A stretch of 64,000 nt of DNA from Bacteroides sp. OF04-15BH (GTDB lineage: Bacteria > Bacteroidota > Bacteroidia > Bacteroidales > Bacteroidaceae): NCBI RefSeq assembly GCF_003477995.1, contig NZ_QUEM01000001.1, positions 124,001 to 188,000 on the forward strand, read 5' to 3'. Within the stretch, counting starts at the first letter, position 1; each line of letters begins with the position of its first letter. The notes beneath the pieces are model-generated. The model was not told where the DNA came from. It saw nothing but the letters and a program-made list of their open reading frames with translations, and ran no database searches. Position numbers and translations under genes: made by a program. Shown piece by piece: positions 1 through 7,491 of the stretch.

Positions 1-1728
1 CGCCTCACTGCTTTTGCCCACCAGTTCCGGGCAAGAGTCTATGTGGCCGTCAATACCATTCTGAAGGATGAGGAGCTGGCCGAAACCGAGGAAATGATAT
101 GGGAACTGTACCGTGCCGGTGCGGATGCGCTGATTGTGCAGGACATGGCTTTGTTGCAGTTGAATCTGCCGCCAATCGCGCTGCATGCCAGCACGCAGAT
201 GGATAACCGCGATGCCGACAAGGTACGCTTTTTGCAGCAGCAGGGCTTTTCGCAGGTGGTATTGGCCCGTGAGCTCACTTTGCAGCAGATTCGCGACATT
301 CATGAGGCGTGCCCGTCCGTGCCGCTCGAAGTGTTTGTACATGGAGCGCTATGCGTCAGCTACAGCGGTCAGTGTTATGTGTCGCAACATTGTTTCGGCC
401 GCAGTGCCAACCGGGGCAACTGTGCCCAGTTCTGTCGCCTGAAGTTCGATCTGGTGGATGCCGACGGCAAGGTCATCGAGCAGGAAAAACACCTGCTCTC
501 TCTGAAAGACCTGAATCAGAGCGACCAGCTGGAGCAGATTCTGGAAGCGGGTGCCACCTCTCTCAAAATTGAAGGACGCCTGAAGGACATGGATTATGTG
601 AAGAATGTCACTGCTTATTATCGTCAGAAACTCGATGCCATCTTCCGCAAGCATCCGGAATATTGCCGGGCTTCTTCTGGTAAATGTGAATATACCTTCC
701 GTCCGCAGTTGGAGAAGAGTTTCAACCGCGGATTCACCCATTATTTTCTGAATGGGCGGAAAACCGACATTTTCTCTTTCAATACCCCGAAATCGCTGGG
801 TGAGGAAGTGGGTTATGTCAAGGAAATCCGTGGCAAGTGCATCATCGTGGCCGGTGTGAAACCGTTCAGCAACGGCGACGGACTGTGCTTTATGGATGAG
901 AACGGCAAGTTGCAGGGTTTCCGTGTCAATCGGGTGGACGACAGCAATAAGATTTATCCGGTGGAGATGCCGCGTGTGAAACCGCATACCCGCCTTTACC
1001 GTAATTTTGACCAGGAGTTTGACCGTTTGCTTTCCAGACCGTCTGCGGAACGCAAGATTACCGTGGACTGGACGGTCGGCGAATATCCCGAAGGATTTGT
1101 GCTGAGTCTGAAAGACGAAGACGGAGTTTCGGTCAGCGTTCCGTTTGCTGCTGAAAAAGAGCAAGCCCGCAGCCCGCAGGAAGAGAATGTCCGCAAGCAG
1201 CTTTCCAAGTTGGGCAACACCTGTTTCACTGTTGGTCAGGTAAAAGTGGACTGGCAGGATAATTGGTTTGTTCCTTCATCCGTATTGGCTGAATGGCGTC
1301 GTGTAGTTATCGAGAAACTGGAGCAGACACGACGGGTGAATTTCCCGGTGCATTACCGTAAGATTCCGACCGACTTCACCCGTCAGTTGCGCGAGAAACA
1401 GGGACAGGAGAGTGCTCCGTTGCAAGGAATGCACCTCACTTATCTGGCCAATGTCATGAACAGCCGTGCGGAATCCTTCTACAAGTCGCTCGGAGCCGTA
1501 CAGGTAGAGCCGGCCTTTGAAAAGAAAGAACCTGCCGGAGCGGTCCTGATGTTCTGCAAGCATTGTCTGCGCTACAGTCTGGGATGGTGTACAAAGCAGG
1601 GCGGCCGCCGCTCGCCGTTCCGGGAGCCTTATTTCCTGGTTTCGGGTGACGGGCGCCGTTTCCGTCTGGAATTTGATTGCAGAAACTGTCAAATGAAGGT
1701 TTATGCTGATGAAGGAGAGAATCGCTAA
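1..1728 (+). CDS. U32 family peptidase-like protein, 5' end cut by window
   Basis: The frame is open from base 1, so the N-terminus (probably about 50 residues) lies outside the window and 575 residues are visible. The U32 signature EVFVHGALCVSYSGQC lies near visible residues 109-125 and is followed by further cysteines (CFGRSANRGNCAQFC). More Cys pairs near the C-terminus (CKHC, CRNC) match the long Bacteroidetes form. U32 proteins were named as collagenase-like peptidases, but well-studied relatives such as RlhA and TrhP act in RNA hydroxylation, so a role in RNA modification is as likely as proteolysis. The stop overlaps the start of the next gene, suggesting co-transcription. The family call is firm; the substrate is unknown. 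Confidence 0.9.
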   Translation, partial: RLTAFAHQFRARVYVAVNTILKDEELAETEEMIWELYRAGADALIVQDMALLQLNLPPIALHASTQMDNRDADKVRFLQQQGFSQVVLARELTLQQIRDIHEACPSVPLEVFVHGALCVSYSGQCYVSQHCFGRSANRGNCAQFCRLKFDLVDADGKVIEQEKHLLSLKDLNQSDQLEQILEAGATSLKIEGRLKDMDYVKNVTAYYRQKLDAIFRKHPEYCRASSGKCEYTFRPQLEKSFNRGFTHYFLNGRKTDIFSFNTPKSLGEEVGYVKEIRGKCIIVAGVKPFSNGDGLCFMDENGKLQGFRVNRVDDSNKIYPVEMPRVKPHTRLYRNFDQEFDRLLSRPSAERKITVDWTVGEYPEGFVLSLKDEDGVSVSVPFAAEKEQARSPQEENVRKQLSKLGNTCFTVGQVKVDWQDNWFVPSSVLAEWRRVVIEKLEQTRRVNFPVHYRKIPTDFTRQLREKQGQESAPLQGMHLTYLANVMNSRAESFYKSLGAVQVEPAFEKKEPAGAVLMFCKHCLRYSLGWCTKQGGRRSPFREPYFLVSGDGRRFRLEFDCRNCQMKVYADEGENR

Positions 1729-2722
1729 AATAAAAAGGCACTTCCGCATTCTGCTTCTGTGCCTGTGTGGTTTGTTGGTAGCCTCGTGCTACCAATCTAC
1801 TACGAACGATGACCAGTGGAGTGTTTCGGAGAGTTCAGTCTATTCGCTGGACTTTATGAAGCAGCACCACTATGGTCTGAACTATAACTTTAAAGTCTGT
1901 GGAGACAGCCTGTGGCTACAGTCCGACCGGCCGATGCACACCGACTTTAAGGGAACTTATTTTTATGATTCTCTTTATTTGCAGCCGGGTGATCTGGTTG
2001 TGGTGGCCGATCTGGCCATTATTCCTGAGGATTCTGTCGATTCGGTATGGGTGAAAGTGGCGCGCGACCAGTCCACGATGGGATGGGTGCATGAAAGCAG
2101 TTTGTTGGAGCAGGTGGTGCCGGATGATTCCATTTCCGAATTCATCCACGTGTTCAGCAACAAGCATCTGTTGTATTTCCTGTCGGCGTTGGTAGTCTTG
2201 TTTGTGTTGTATCTGGTGCGCCGGATGCGTCGTAAACGATTCCGGATGGTGTTTTTTGACGATATCTCCAGCTGCTATCCCACAGGTCTGTGTCTGGTCA
2301 TTTCCACGGCGGCAGTGCTGTATGCTCTGATTCAGCAGAACAATCCTTCGCTTTGGGTCGATTTTTATTTCCATCCCACCCTGAATCCTTTCGGGCAGCC
2401 CTTTATCCTGGGAGCCTTCCTTTCGGCTGTCTGGCTCATGCTGATTCTGTCCATCGCCGTGGTGGACGATGTGTTGCGTCAGCTTTCCGTGGCCGAAGCC
2501 ATACCTTATTTATTAGGATTGTTGGGTGTGTGCATGTTGTGCTACCTGTTTTTTTCTATTGCCACCCTGTATTATCTGGGAATACCGTGTTTGCTGGGCT
2601 TTATTGTCTGGGCCTTGCGCCATTATTACCAGCATGGCTATTCGCGTTATATCTGTGGAAAATGCGGGGCCAAGATCTCCAAGAAAGGAACCTGTCCGCG
2701 TTGCGGTGCCTGGAATGAATGA
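1703..2722 (+). CDS. membrane lipoprotein with C-terminal zinc ribbon
   Basis: This 339-residue protein starts inside the end of the U32 gene (26-base overlap; ATG at 1709 is an equally good start). The N-terminus is basic then hydrophobic and ends in a lipobox, LLVASC, with Cys29 as the likely lipidated residue. Residues about 50-140 look like an SH3-type module, with a GDLVVVADL strand and a WVHESSL strand. Four or five hydrophobic segments follow between about 150 and 310. The last 20 residues form a CGKC...CPRC zinc ribbon that would face the cytoplasm. I recognise no family. The mix of lipid anchor, membrane bundle and rubredoxin-like tip suggests a sensor or scaffold, but that is inference. 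Confidence 0.8.
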   Translation: MLMKERIAKIKRHFRILLLCLCGLLVASCYQSTTNDDQWSVSESSVYSLDFMKQHHYGLNYNFKVCGDSLWLQSDRPMHTDFKGTYFYDSLYLQPGDLVVVADLAIIPEDSVDSVWVKVARDQSTMGWVHESSLLEQVVPDDSISEFIHVFSNKHLLYFLSALVVLFVLYLVRRMRRKRFRMVFFDDISSCYPTGLCLVISTAAVLYALIQQNNPSLWVDFYFHPTLNPFGQPFILGAFLSAVWLMLILSIAVVDDVLRQLSVAEAIPYLLGLLGVCMLCYLFFSIATLYYLGIPCLLGFIVWALRHYYQHGYSRYICGKCGAKISKKGTCPRCGAWNE

Positions 2723-2738
2723 TTCCGGGCTTCCGTCT

Positions 2739-3362
2739 TTATATTCTGTCGGCTTCGATATATCCGTTCATCACCGCATAGATGGTCAGTCCCGAAACTG
2801 ACTTGATATTCAGTTTTTCCATAATGTTTTTCCGGTGCGAGATGACGGTGGTGATGCTTATATTCAATTCTTCGGCAATTTCCTTGTTGGCCATGCCCCG
2901 CACGATACAGACCAGTACCTCGATTTCGCGTGAGGTCAGTCCGTTCGGTTCACTCCAGTTCTGCTGATTCGCTGCGGGCATCATTTTCCGCATTTTGGGA
3001 GGCAGGTGCAAACCGCCGGCATGGGCGCTTTGTTGCAGGCGGAGCAGGGCACGGATCATCATTTCCTCATCCAGACAAATATTCAGTGTGTGAAAGTTGG
3101 CAATGTGAGGCATGGTGATTCGTCCGTAGGTCAGCACAATGGTTTTGTGCTTGCGTTCCACAAAGAAGGCACTGTGCTCCACGAGAATCTGCGAAGAGAT
3201 GAAATAATGGAAATACATGTCCGGAGTGTCGCATACGAAACTTTCGAACGAGTTGAATTTGCGCACTACGGCCTCGGGCATCATCTTTTCAATCAGATTC
3301 TGAAGACCGATGCTGCTGAGTGTATTGGCGTCGATAATGGCTATCTCCGGAAGAAATTTCAT
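2739..3362 (-). CDS. LuxR-family transcriptional regulator with degenerate receiver
   Basis: The protein has 207 residues. Residues about 1-120 have the alternating pattern of a response-regulator receiver (it opens IAIIDANTLS). Where the phospho-accepting Asp should follow the third strand the sequence reads MYFHYFISSQ, so no Asp is visible there. Residues about 138-200 are a clear LuxR/GerE helix-turn-helix (LTSREIEVLVCIVRGMANKEIAEELNIS). It is therefore probably a DNA-binding regulator not controlled by ordinary phosphorylation. It lies 54 bases downstream of the TlpA-like gene on the same strand and may belong to that operon, although a near-consensus box TAACTTCG at 3382-3389 could give it its own promoter. 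No kinase gene is adjacent. Confidence 0.85.
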   Translation of the reverse strand: MKFLPEIAIIDANTLSSIGLQNLIEKMMPEAVVRKFNSFESFVCDTPDMYFHYFISSQILVEHSAFFVERKHKTIVLTYGRITMPHIANFHTLNICLDEEMMIRALLRLQQSAHAGGLHLPPKMRKMMPAANQQNWSEPNGLTSREIEVLVCIVRGMANKEIAEELNISITTVISHRKNIMEKLNIKSVSGLTIYAVMNGYIEADRI

Positions 3363-3416
3363 AATGTTCTGTTTTTAGGAGGGCGAAGTTAGTGAATTAA
3401 CCCGAAAAGACGAAGT

Positions 3417-3962
3417 TTAGGATTTGTCTTTTTGATTTTCTTCGTTTACTTTTAGAATCCACCCTTTAAGTTCTTCATACGTGGCCATGTTCTGGTCATC
3501 GAATACTGCCCGGATGATGTTCCGGCCGTTTACGACATAAAGCATCGGCACTCCGCTGTAGGCAAACCGTTCATAGATCAGGCGGTCGGGCTGGGGAGAG
3601 ACCGGCATGGTGAACTGATTCTGTTGCCAGTAGCGTCTTACTGTGGCAGTGTCTTCGCTCCGTCCGATGCAGATCAGTTGCCAGAGAGAGTCCTGACGGC
3701 AGTCACGATAGACCTGTTCCACGACCGGCAGTTCCTTTTGACAGTCTCCGCATTCGGTATGGAAGAAGAGAATGACCAGCGTCTCCGCGTTCCGGTTGTC
3801 CCGGCTTACGGTGTCGCGGTCGAGCGTGACGACGCTGAAGTTCGGAATCGTATCGCCAACAGAAAGTTTGCTGCCGTACTGGCCCTGTTCCATAGGTTCG
3901 CTGATGCAGCTGCTCCAGGCCAGCATTATGCCAAAGAGTAGAGAAATAGATAGTTTTTTCAT
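3417..3962 (-). CDS. TlpA/thioredoxin-like lipoprotein
   Basis: The 181-residue protein begins with a lipoprotein signal peptide (lipobox AWSSC, Cys19), so it is exported and membrane-anchored. Residues about 35-175 form a thioredoxin fold of the TlpA/ResA type with the redox motif CGDC at 71-74 after a FFHTE strand, and the cis-Pro region SGVPMLYV. Such proteins reduce or isomerise disulfides in the envelope. It starts 3 bases after the DUF3810 gene, so the two are almost certainly one transcript. The physiological substrate cannot be told from sequence. Confidence 0.88.
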   Translation of the reverse strand: MKKLSISLLFGIMLAWSSCISEPMEQGQYGSKLSVGDTIPNFSVVTLDRDTVSRDNRNAETLVILFFHTECGDCQKELPVVEQVYRDCRQDSLWQLICIGRSEDTATVRRYWQQNQFTMPVSPQPDRLIYERFAYSGVPMLYVVNGRNIIRAVFDDQNMATYEELKGWILKVNEENQKDKS

Positions 3963-3965
3963 TTC

Positions 3966-5066
3966 TTATGGGATTTGGGGATTATTCAGACAGAATGCTT
4001 TCTGCTCGCGTTCGGAAATGATGAGCGAGAGCACCTGTCCGTAATTCTTTTGGCCGCTGCTGATCTGATTGCCCTTTAGAAAAGCCTCATACAAGGCATC
4101 CTGCATCCGGCCAATCCATACAGAATATTTTTCCTGCCAGTAGCGGTTTTCCTCCTCAGCCAGAATCAGCACTTCAGGTCGTATGCTTTGCAGCCAGTTG
4201 CGATATTGTGCAGGGGCCAGAGAGCCGTAGGTCTGATTCATGACGTAAGGCAATATGCCCAGATAGCCGCTGAAACGGACATGCGGATTCTTGCTGGCGG
4301 TGCATACCTTGTAGGCCCAATAGTTTGCTTCGGCCTCGCTGCTCACCCCAAGCAGATGCGCCAGCTCGTGCGCATACGTAAAGGGATATTGTGTGGGGAG
4401 CAGTTCCTCGTTTACTTGCATTTCGCAGAAGAAAGGGCCCATGAATCCCAGCACGCCTACTTTGGAATAAAGCGTGTTGAATGCCAGTCTTTTGGGTGTG
4501 AAATGTTCCTGTGGCCGACAAAGGGCGGCTTCAGGCGGTGCCGTATGGTAAATCTGTCTGATTTCCGTTTCCCAGGAAGCCGTAGCGGTGCTGTCGGCAA
4601 AGGGAATATAACTGTTGTTCAAAGCCGTGGTATATTCATTCAGAAATTGTTGGAACACCGAGTCCTCATAAGCAACCGGTTGCAGGTCCATGCGTTCGTA
4701 GAAAGAATATCTGAAATAGTTGATGCCCCAGCCCCAATAAAACCAGGCTGCAATCCAGAGCAGAATTTCCACACACAGGCCCAGCTGTTTTTTCCAGTTC
4801 CTTTTGCGGAGCCCTATCAGACAGCGCAGCAGGAGCAAGACAGAAGCACAGACCACCATCTCTTCGAGTGAGAAACTGGAGAAACGGGCCAGATGCGACA
4901 GCATATCAGAAAGATGCGGATAAATCCGTGTGGAATAGAATTCGCCGGCTGCATGGTTGTTGCGGGTGTAGCCTACAAAGCCTAAAAGCAGAAGCAGGAG
5001 AGAGTATCGGAGGATTCGGCCCCGATTCTGCATGAGTATATGGCGATGGCAGCAGGATAGTTTCAT
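3966..5066 (-). CDS. DUF3810 integral membrane zinc metalloprotein
   Basis: The longest reading has 366 residues; ATG at 5033, beginning just before the first hydrophobic segment, is an alternative. Three hydrophobic stretches lie in the first 140 residues, followed by a soluble domain with the zinc-peptidase motif HELAH at 233-237 and a downstream EAEANYWAY, where the Glu could be the third ligand. This is the DUF3810 family of Bacteroidetes, presumed membrane-bound zinc peptidases with no established substrate. It is first in an operon with the TlpA-like gene. A conserved leftward promoter at 5358-5365 lies about 290 bases upstream and may feed this gene through a long structured leader. 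Confidence 0.85.
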   Translation of the reverse strand: MKLSCCHRHILMQNRGRILRYSLLLLLLGFVGYTRNNHAAGEFYSTRIYPHLSDMLSHLARFSSFSLEEMVVCASVLLLLRCLIGLRKRNWKKQLGLCVEILLWIAAWFYWGWGINYFRYSFYERMDLQPVAYEDSVFQQFLNEYTTALNNSYIPFADSTATASWETEIRQIYHTAPPEAALCRPQEHFTPKRLAFNTLYSKVGVLGFMGPFFCEMQVNEELLPTQYPFTYAHELAHLLGVSSEAEANYWAYKVCTASKNPHVRFSGYLGILPYVMNQTYGSLAPAQYRNWLQSIRPEVLILAEEENRYWQEKYSVWIGRMQDALYEAFLKGNQISSGQKNYGQVLSLIISEREQKAFCLNNPQIP

Positions 5067-5164
5067 GGTGCATGATTTTATGGATGGTTCCTATAAAAAC
5101 AAAGAAAGAGGAAGTATCCGCTGATACGCCCTCAAGCAAACAAACTAATAAATTTCAATTTAAA

Positions 5165-5354
5165 GAGTGCTTTAACGAACCTTTTTGTCCGTAGCACTCC
5201 ATCGCGTTTTCATCCATCACTTACCCGAAGTGTTTCAGTCAACGCATTGTTGTCATAATTTTTGAAACCCTTAAACATTAACAATCTATCACCTAATAAA
5301 CTCTTCACAGAGTCTTTTCACTATGAGTACATTACTCTTCTTTTAATTATGACA
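5165..5354 (-). ncRNA. candidate structured RNA A (sRNA or leader of the DUF3810 operon)
   Basis: A leftward TAACTTTG box at 5358-5365 predicts a transcript starting near 5354. The first 90 bases align with the 5' part of RNA B at 7316-7406, including colinear + strand blocks TTATGACACTGCAAAG, ACAATCT and ACCCTTAAA. Both carry a five-pair hairpin with loop GUGA (here 5300-5313). The hairpin stems differ in sequence yet both pair, which points to selection on RNA structure. A second hairpin with stems at 5165-5171 and 5193-5199 could end the RNA, but the following U-run is weak. It might instead read through into the DUF3810 gene. No ORF of note is present. Confidence 0.5.
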
Positions 5355-5357
5355 CTG

Positions 5358-5365
5358 CAAAGTTA
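5358..5365 (-). promoter_or_regulatory. -7 box for RNA A / DUF3810 operon
   Basis: TAACTTTG read on the minus strand fits TAnnTTTG. The surrounding 16 bases are identical to the equivalent site before RNA B. Confidence 0.6.
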
Positions 5366-5425
5366 TATGTTTTCTATGCTTAAATCAAGAAAATCATGCT
5401 TTTATCTCATTTTTTTAAGTTTTTC

Positions 5426-5439
5426 TTGATATAAATCAA
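5426..5439. promoter_or_regulatory. FNR/CRP-type palindrome, site 1
   Basis: TTGAT-ATAA-ATCAA is a perfect 5-4-5 inverted repeat equal to the Escherichia coli FNR consensus half-sites. Its centre is 78.5 bases upstream of the predicted start of RNA A, the same distance as site 2 from RNA B. It is also about 30 bases upstream of the predicted rightward start of the purine permease gene, where it overlaps the -33 region, so it could affect both directions. The factor that would bind is not known; Bacteroidetes encode several CRP/FNR-family proteins. Confidence 0.5.
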
Positions 5440-5450
5440 TTCAGATGCAC

Positions 5451-5458
5451 TAATTTTG
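5451..5458 (+). promoter_or_regulatory. -7 box for the purine permease gene
   Basis: TAATTTTG fits TAnnTTTG. The predicted start near 5462 gives a leader of about 40 bases. Confidence 0.6.
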
Positions 5459-5502
5459 CAGTTTCAAAAATCAATAGTAACATTTTTGTAAATAAAATTT
5501 AA

Positions 5503-6816
5503 ATGAAAGAAAACGGAGATTTGATTTATGGACTGGAAGACCGTCCGCCGGTGAAAGATGCCCTTTTTGCGGCATTGCAGCATTTGTTGGCTATTTTTGT
5601 GGCCATTATCACCCCGCCGCTCATCATTGCGGGTGCCATGAAGCTGGATTTGGAGACTACGGGATTCCTGGTGTCTATGGCTTTGTTTGCTTCGGGTGTG
5701 TCCACCTTTATCCAGTGTCGTCGCGTCGGTCCGATCGGAACCGGACTGCTGTGTATTCAGGGAACAAGTTTCTCATTCATCGGTCCGATTATTGCGGCAG
5801 GACTTTCCGGTGGTCTGGCTTCGGTGTTTGGAGCCTGTATGGCAGCTTCCTTTGTGGAGATGGCCATCAGCCGTGTGCTGAAATACACCCGCAAGATCAT
5901 TACCCCGCTGGTTTCGGGTATTGTGGTAACACTCATCGGTATGAGTCTGATTAAGGTAGGTATTACCGCCTGCGGTGGTGGTGCTATGGCTCAGGCCGAC
6001 GGCACTTTCGGTTCGCTGCGTTACATCGGACTGGCAGCGTTGGTACTGGTGCTCATTGTGATGTTCAACCGTAGCTCCAACCGCTATCTGCGCATGAGCT
6101 CCATTGTGATCGGTCTCATCATCGGTTATGCAGTGGCTTGGTTTATGGGTATGGTGGACTTCTCGGCTGTGCAGAGCTATGGCGGTTTCAACATTCCTGT
6201 ACCTTTTAAATATGGTCTGTCATTCGACTGGTCGGCTATCATTGCTTTGGGACTTGTTTATCTGATTACAGCCATTGAAGCATACGGTGACATCACTGCC
6301 AATTCACTGATTTCCGGGGAGCCGGTTGAGGGAGAAGTCTTTGTGAAGCGTGCTTCGGGCGGTATTCTGGCCGACGGTTTCAACTCATTCCTGGCCGGAG
6401 TGTTCAACTCATTCCCGAACTCTATCTTTGCCCAGAACAACGGAATGATTCAGCTTACAGGTGTTGCCAGCCGTTATGTAGGTTATTACATTGCCGGATT
6501 CCTGATTCTGTTGGGCCTGTTCCCGGCTGTGGGACTGGTGTTCTCGCTGATGCCCGAACCGGTTTTGGGCGGTGCCACACTGCTGATGTTCGGTACGGTG
6601 GCTGCTGCGGGTATCCGTATTATTGCTGCCCAGAAGATTGACCGCAAGGCTACTCTGGTGATGGCTCTGAGCTTCTCTTTCGGTCTGAGCGTAGAGTTGG
6701 TACCGGAAATCCTCACTCAGTTGCCTGAGGCAGTACGCAGCATTTTCGCTTCCGGTATCACTACCGGAGGACTGACAGCCATTCTGGCCAATATGCTGAT
6801 CCGTATCAAGGATTAA
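5503..6816 (+). CDS. NCS2/NAT family xanthine (or uracil/urate) permease
   Basis: This is a 437-residue inner-membrane symporter with about 12-14 hydrophobic segments. The NAT signature reads QNNGMIQLTGVASR from residue 311, the form with two Asn seen in xanthine and urate carriers. The QHLLAIF motif in the first membrane segment and the ITAIEAYGDITANS stretch also fit. Family members bring nucleobases into the cell with protons or sodium. Uracil carriers differ at the signature, so xanthine or hypoxanthine is the better guess. It is monocistronic, with its own promoter and a strong terminator, and is flanked by the two related non-coding transcripts. Confidence 0.9.
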   Translation: MKENGDLIYGLEDRPPVKDALFAALQHLLAIFVAIITPPLIIAGAMKLDLETTGFLVSMALFASGVSTFIQCRRVGPIGTGLLCIQGTSFSFIGPIIAAGLSGGLASVFGACMAASFVEMAISRVLKYTRKIITPLVSGIVVTLIGMSLIKVGITACGGGAMAQADGTFGSLRYIGLAALVLVLIVMFNRSSNRYLRMSSIVIGLIIGYAVAWFMGMVDFSAVQSYGGFNIPVPFKYGLSFDWSAIIALGLVYLITAIEAYGDITANSLISGEPVEGEVFVKRASGGILADGFNSFLAGVFNSFPNSIFAQNNGMIQLTGVASRYVGYYIAGFLILLGLFPAVGLVFSLMPEPVLGGATLLMFGTVAAAGIRIIAAQKIDRKATLVMALSFSFGLSVELVPEILTQLPEAVRSIFASGITTGGLTAILANMLIRIKD

Positions 6817-6845
6817 TTTCTGAAACCTCTATAACATGACAATCG

Positions 6846-6890
6846 GGGTCGTGCTCAATTTTTGAGTACGGCCCTTTTTCTTTTTCCCTA
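6846..6890 (+). terminator. terminator of the permease gene
   Basis: A 13-pair stem (6846-6858 with 6862-6874, two G-U pairs) has a 3-base loop and is followed by a T-rich run. Confidence 0.8.
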
Positions 6891-6944
6891 GAGCTTTCTT
6901 GATGAGAAAACGGGACCTCTGTTCAGAGCGCCTGGAACGTGGCA

Positions 6945-7013
6945 GAAATTCATGCTGATGAATTGGAAAAATCATTTCGATGATTTGAAAATTTGATTTC
7001 GATGATTTTTTTC
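6945..7013. repeat. triple 22-bp palindrome array, copy 1
   Basis: Three imperfect palindromes are centred at 6955.5, 6977.5 and 6999.5, exactly 22 bases apart. Units 1 and 2 read TTCAT-GCTG-ATGAA and AAATCAT-TTCG-ATGATTT; unit 3 is degenerate. It lies between the permease terminator and the 3' end of RNA B, which converge. Confidence 0.75.
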
Positions 7014-7094
7014 TGGGATGCCGGTGCTGTGCCTGCAAACGGGAGTCAGACCTTCAGTCAGGCTTCCGAACAGGCGGAGAGGGGGATAGAAACG

Positions 7095-7126
7095 AAAAAA
7101 GACATGCTCTAGAGCATGTCTTTTTA
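7095..7126. terminator. bidirectional terminator, 3' end of RNA B
   Basis: A perfect inverted repeat (GACATGCTCT with AGAGCATGTC) is flanked by A6 on the left and T5 on the right, so it can end transcripts from either side. Confidence 0.75.
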
Positions 7127-7236
7127 TGAAGTTGAAATTTGTTTCGTTCTAAAGGTGCCTCAACTTCACAGTATACAGCACCTGTCTGTTTTGTGGGAAG
7201 TAAATTTTTTTCATTTTTCTTCCCTGAAGAACTTGC

Positions 7237-7269
7237 TCACTGTTAGTCATTAAAAATGACTAACAGTGA
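7237..7269. other. long perfect hairpin inside RNA B
   Basis: A 15-pair inverted repeat (TCACTGTTAGTCATT with AATGACTAACAGTGA) has a 3-base A-rich loop. The flanks GAAGAA and TTCTTC could lengthen it. It is not followed by a T-run on the minus strand, so it is more likely an internal RNA structure than a terminator. Confidence 0.65.
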
Positions 7270-7409
7270 ATTCTTCTTCATGAGTCATAAGTCACTACCT
7301 TAATTACCTTAAATTACCCTTAAAACTAAACAATCTTTTACCAATGAATATCTCTCACGAGATCCTAACTAATACCTTAATATGTTACCCTTATTTCCTT
7401 ATGACACTG

Positions 7410-7417
7410 CAAAGGTA
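7410..7417 (-). promoter_or_regulatory. -7 box for RNA B
   Basis: TACCTTTG on the minus strand fits TAnnTTTG, with the same flanking bases as the RNA A promoter. Confidence 0.6.
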
Positions 7418-7477
7418 GTGACTGTTTGCCTACACAGCAAATATTTATTCACTTTTTATGCAAAAAATCGCCTTTTC

Positions 7478-7491
7478 TTGATTTATATCAA
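7478..7491. promoter_or_regulatory. FNR/CRP-type palindrome, site 2
   Basis: TTGAT-TTAT-ATCAA is a perfect 5-4-5 inverted repeat centred 78.5 bases upstream of the predicted RNA B start, the same distance as site 1 from RNA A. Flanking bases TTTTC on the left and TTC on the right are shared with site 1. Confidence 0.5.

Larger units (their letters stand above)
7095..7406 (-). ncRNA. candidate structured sRNA B
   Basis: The predicted transcript of about 310 bases runs leftward from a TACCTTTG box at 7410-7417 to the terminator at 7095-7126. It contains no credible ORF and cannot be a leader, because the next gene on its left is convergent. Its first 90 bases are colinear with RNA A. The shared hairpin is at 7350-7363: five pairs, loop GUGA, with a stem different from that of A but still pairing. 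A long perfect hairpin at 7237-7269 is unique to B. Bacteroides are known to encode families of paralogous sRNAs; whether this pair belongs to a named one cannot be decided here. Confidence 0.55.

Noticed and set aside
6829..7038. A 69-codon minus-strand frame
   Set aside because: It lies across the permease terminator and repeat copy 1 and has the composition of the repeat.
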